From Phocaeicola massiliensis B84634 = Timone 84634 = DSM 17679 = JCM 13223 (GTDB taxonomy: Bacteria > Bacteroidota > Bacteroidia > Bacteroidales > Bacteroidaceae): a DNA stretch of 64,000 nt. The number at the start of each line of letters is the position of its first letter. Positions within the stretch are counted from its first letter, which is position 1. Location: NCBI RefSeq assembly GCF_000382445.1, contig NZ_KB905472.1, positions 1,183,505 through 1,247,504 of the forward strand, read 5' to 3'. A program made the translations under genes and the position numbers. Under the pieces are notes generated by a model. That model did no database searches. It was not told the origin of the DNA and was given only the letters and a program-made list of their open reading frames with translations. Below, in pieces: positions 61,822 through 64,000 of the stretch.

Positions 61822-63852
61822 TCACCAACGTTCCTTCATCATTTCTTCCATTTTCAGCAGCTCATCTCTATATTGGGCAGCTTCGATAAATTCCAGTTTC
61901 CTGGCAGCTTCCTGCATTAATTTTCGTGTACGTTCGATAGCCTTTTCCATTTGAGGCTTAGACATGTATTGGACAACCGGATCGGCGGCAATACTGCCGT
62001 TGGATGGCTCAACGTATGCTTTCGGAACTTTTACTTCATCATCGGCATTGGTATTTCCTGTGCCCAGAAGAGCTGCATTGCGTGCACGTTTAATCTGTTT
62101 CGGAGTAATACCGTGCTCCTCATTGTAAGCCAATTGTTTTTCGCGGCGGCGGTTGGTTTCATCAATGGTCTTTTGCATGCTTTCGGTAATGCGGTCGGCA
62201 TACATGATGACTTTTCCGTTGATGTTACGGGCAGCGCGTCCGGCCGTCTGTGTCAATGAGCGGTGAGAACGAAGGAAGCCTTCTTTATCGGCATCCAATA
62301 TAGCTACCAAAGACACTTCCGGCAAGTCAAGACCTTCGCGAAGCAGGTTTACGCCTATTAATACGCTATATGTTCCCTGACGTAATTCATCCATAATTTT
62401 CACCCGCTCCAACGTATCTACATCACTATGGATATAATTACATCTAATGTCGTGACGCAATAAATAATCGGTTAGCTCTTCTGCCATACGTTTGGTCAGT
62501 GTAGTGACTAATACGCGCTCTTCTTTTTCGATACGCTGCTGAATCTCCTCCATCAGGTCATCGATTTGGTTCATGCTGGGGCGTACTTCGATGACAGGGT
62601 CAAGCAATCCCGTCGGGCGGATCACTTGCTCCACCACAATCCCTTCACTTTGTATCAATTCGTAATCGGCGGGAGTGGCACTGACATAAACAACTTGTTT
62701 TGCCAATTCTTGAAACTCTTCGAACTTTAGCGGGCGATTATCAAATGCAGATTCCATCCGGAAACCATATTCCACCAGGTTGGTTTTACGTGCGCGGTCA
62801 CCGCCATACATGGCACGAATCTGAGGCACACTGACATGGCTTTCATCAATGACAATCAGAAAATCATCGGGAAAGAAATCCAGCAGGCAATAAGGACGCG
62901 TACCGGCTACACGACCGTCAAAATAGCGCGAATAATTCTCTATGCCCGAGCAATGACCTAACTCCCGTATCATTTCCATATCGTAAGTGACACGTTCATA
63001 AAGGCGTTTCGCCTCATAATGCTTGCCTTCTTCTTCAAATTTAGCCACTTCTTTTGCCAAATCATCCTCTATTTGATAGATTGCCTGCAACTGGCTTTCT
63101 TTGGTGGTCATAAAAAGATTGGCGGGATAAATCTTGTATTCATCAAAAGAAGCGAGACGTATGCCGGAAACAGGGTCCACTTCTTCAATACTGTCAATCT
63201 CATCATCCCAAAACATCACGCGGAGCAGGTTGTCGCTGTATGCCAGATAAATATCTACCGTATCTCCTTTGACACGGAAATTGCCACGATTCAGCTCCAA
63301 ATCATTGCGGACATACAGGCTGTCTACCAAACGGCGTAGAAACACATTGCGGTCCAGTAATTTACCCTTTTTGATTTCAATGACATTATTATAGAAATCA
63401 GAAGGGTTTCCCATACCATAAATACACGATACGGAAGAAATGACCACCACGTCCTTACGGCCGGAAAGCAAAGCGGAAGTGGCTGCCAGCCTGAGCTTGT
63501 CAATCTCCTCGTTGATTTGCAAGTCTTTCTCTATATAGGTATCGCTGGATGGGAGATAGGCCTCCGGCTGGTAGTAATCATAATAAGACACGTAATACTC
63601 GACTGCATTATTAGGAAAAAAGTTCTTGAACTCTCCATATAACTGTGCTGCAAGCGTTTTGTTATGGCTTAATATCAGTGTGGGTTTATTGATGTTTTTG
63701 ATGACATTGGCAATGGTAAACGTCTTGCCGGAACCTGTTACACCCAAAAGTGTCTGGGCAGGCACTCCTTTTAATATGCCTTCTGTCAGCTGGGCGATAG
63801 CTTCAGGTTGGTCACCGGTCGGTTGATAATCAGAAATCAGTTCAAAATTCAT
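61822..63852 (-). CDS. uvrB: Excinuclease ABC subunit B
   Basis: 676 residues, the normal length. Walker A is GVTGSGKTFT (about 39-48). The beta-hairpin is YYVSYYDYYQPEAYLPSSD, the Walker B region VIDESHVS, the helicase motif VLIGVNLLREGLDLPEVSLV, and the C-terminal UVR domain (KLEFIEAAQYRDELL) contacts UvrC. It acts with UvrA and UvrC in nucleotide-excision repair. It is monocistronic; the 148 bp up to the window end hold its upstream region and the promoter of the next plus-strand gene. Confidence 0.98.
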   Translation of the reverse strand: MNFELISDYQPTGDQPEAIAQLTEGILKGVPAQTLLGVTGSGKTFTIANVIKNINKPTLILSHNKTLAAQLYGEFKNFFPNNAVEYYVSYYDYYQPEAYLPSSDTYIEKDLQINEEIDKLRLAATSALLSGRKDVVVISSVSCIYGMGNPSDFYNNVIEIKKGKLLDRNVFLRRLVDSLYVRNDLELNRGNFRVKGDTVDIYLAYSDNLLRVMFWDDEIDSIEEVDPVSGIRLASFDEYKIYPANLFMTTKESQLQAIYQIEDDLAKEVAKFEEEGKHYEAKRLYERVTYDMEMIRELGHCSGIENYSRYFDGRVAGTRPYCLLDFFPDDFLIVIDESHVSVPQIRAMYGGDRARKTNLVEYGFRMESAFDNRPLKFEEFQELAKQVVYVSATPADYELIQSEGIVVEQVIRPTGLLDPVIEVRPSMNQIDDLMEEIQQRIEKEERVLVTTLTKRMAEELTDYLLRHDIRCNYIHSDVDTLERVKIMDELRQGTYSVLIGVNLLREGLDLPEVSLVAILDADKEGFLRSHRSLTQTAGRAARNINGKVIMYADRITESMQKTIDETNRRREKQLAYNEEHGITPKQIKRARNAALLGTGNTNADDEVKVPKAYVEPSNGSIAADPVVQYMSKPQMEKAIERTRKLMQEAARKLEFIEAAQYRDELLKMEEMMKERW

Positions 63853-63969
63853 AATTCCATGTTTATAAAGACTAAGCTGTAAAATTACAGTTATTTTCTC
63901 TTATAACACGTATACATCCTGAAAAAAACAAGATTGGTCGACTTTTTAGTATTAAAAAACATATAACTG

Positions 63970-64000
63970 TTGTATTTTTCGGTGGAAAGGCGTAAATTTG
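63970..64000 (+). promoter_or_regulatory. Promoter at the right edge (gene outside window)
   Basis: TTG at 63970-63972 and TAAATTTG at 63993-64000, spaced 20 bp, pointing to a plus-strand gene that starts beyond the window. Confidence 0.55.

Noticed and set aside
1-64000. SusC/SusD polysaccharide utilisation locus around the GH20 gene
   Set aside because: No SusC or SusD homologue lies anywhere in the window; the hexosaminidase gene stands alone.

Overview
The window is typical gut Bacteroidales (Bacteroides-like) chromosome. The signs are many promoters with the Bacteroidetes -7 box TAnnTTTG, starts without Shine-Dalgarno sites, a tRNA gene without encoded CCA, a six-gene Na+-NQR operon, a BF3164-type lipoprotein, a TamB homologue and agmatine-degradation genes. 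All gene calls rest on reading the translated sequence; no database search was possible.

Layout. (1) 1-14793, minus strand: an exporter locus encoding a TolC-type outer-membrane protein, an HlyD/MacA-type adaptor, five MacB/FtsX-type permeases (the last runs off the left edge) and one ATPase. It is divergent from 15000-17689, which encodes an NtrC-type sigma-54 activator and its histidine kinase. Two sigma-54-type promoters, one before the tolC-like gene and one inside the operon, each lie at exactly the same distance from a pair of 14-bp palindromes 21 bp apart. The locus therefore looks like a self-contained regulon, and this is the strongest novel observation. (2) 17848-19860: tRNA-Pro(TGG) followed by a complete 1444-bp ISL3-type insertion sequence (two ORFs, terminal inverted repeats, perfect 8-bp target duplication) inside a decayed region with a serine-recombinase remnant. 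(3) 19877-26660: a DUF4405/DUF134-NifX pair, a small thioredoxin-fold operon, aspS, a DUF4251 protein and the aguB-aguA pair. (4) 26850-33011: a graveyard of mobile DNA. It holds an ISAs1-type transposase remnant, an AlbA/RecG-like remnant, and two partial mobilizable-element modules that share a nearly identical relaxase 3' end, a promoter and a 67-bp right end but carry different cargo: a secreted protein of unknown family, and a transglutaminase-like protein. In the second module the integrase and relaxase genes are fused by a deletion.

(5) 33015-48554: a hypothetical protein, TamB, an HdeD-type membrane protein, an NhaC antiporter, a secreted C1 peptidase, a repeat-dense spacer, and nqrABCDEF (the Na+-pumping NADH:quinone oxidoreductase). 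The antiporter and the pump both act on sodium, but they are separate transcription units. (6) 48783-63852: a lipoprotein, a DbpA-like helicase, serC-serA-DUF1015 (serine synthesis), a DMT transporter, a GH20 hexosaminidase, an orphan ECF sigma factor, a small ORF overlapping an exonuclease gene, a YigZ protein, a porin and uvrB. Two copies of a ~150-bp inverted-repeat intergenic element lie at 23818 and 58442. No CRISPR array and no rRNA gene were seen.
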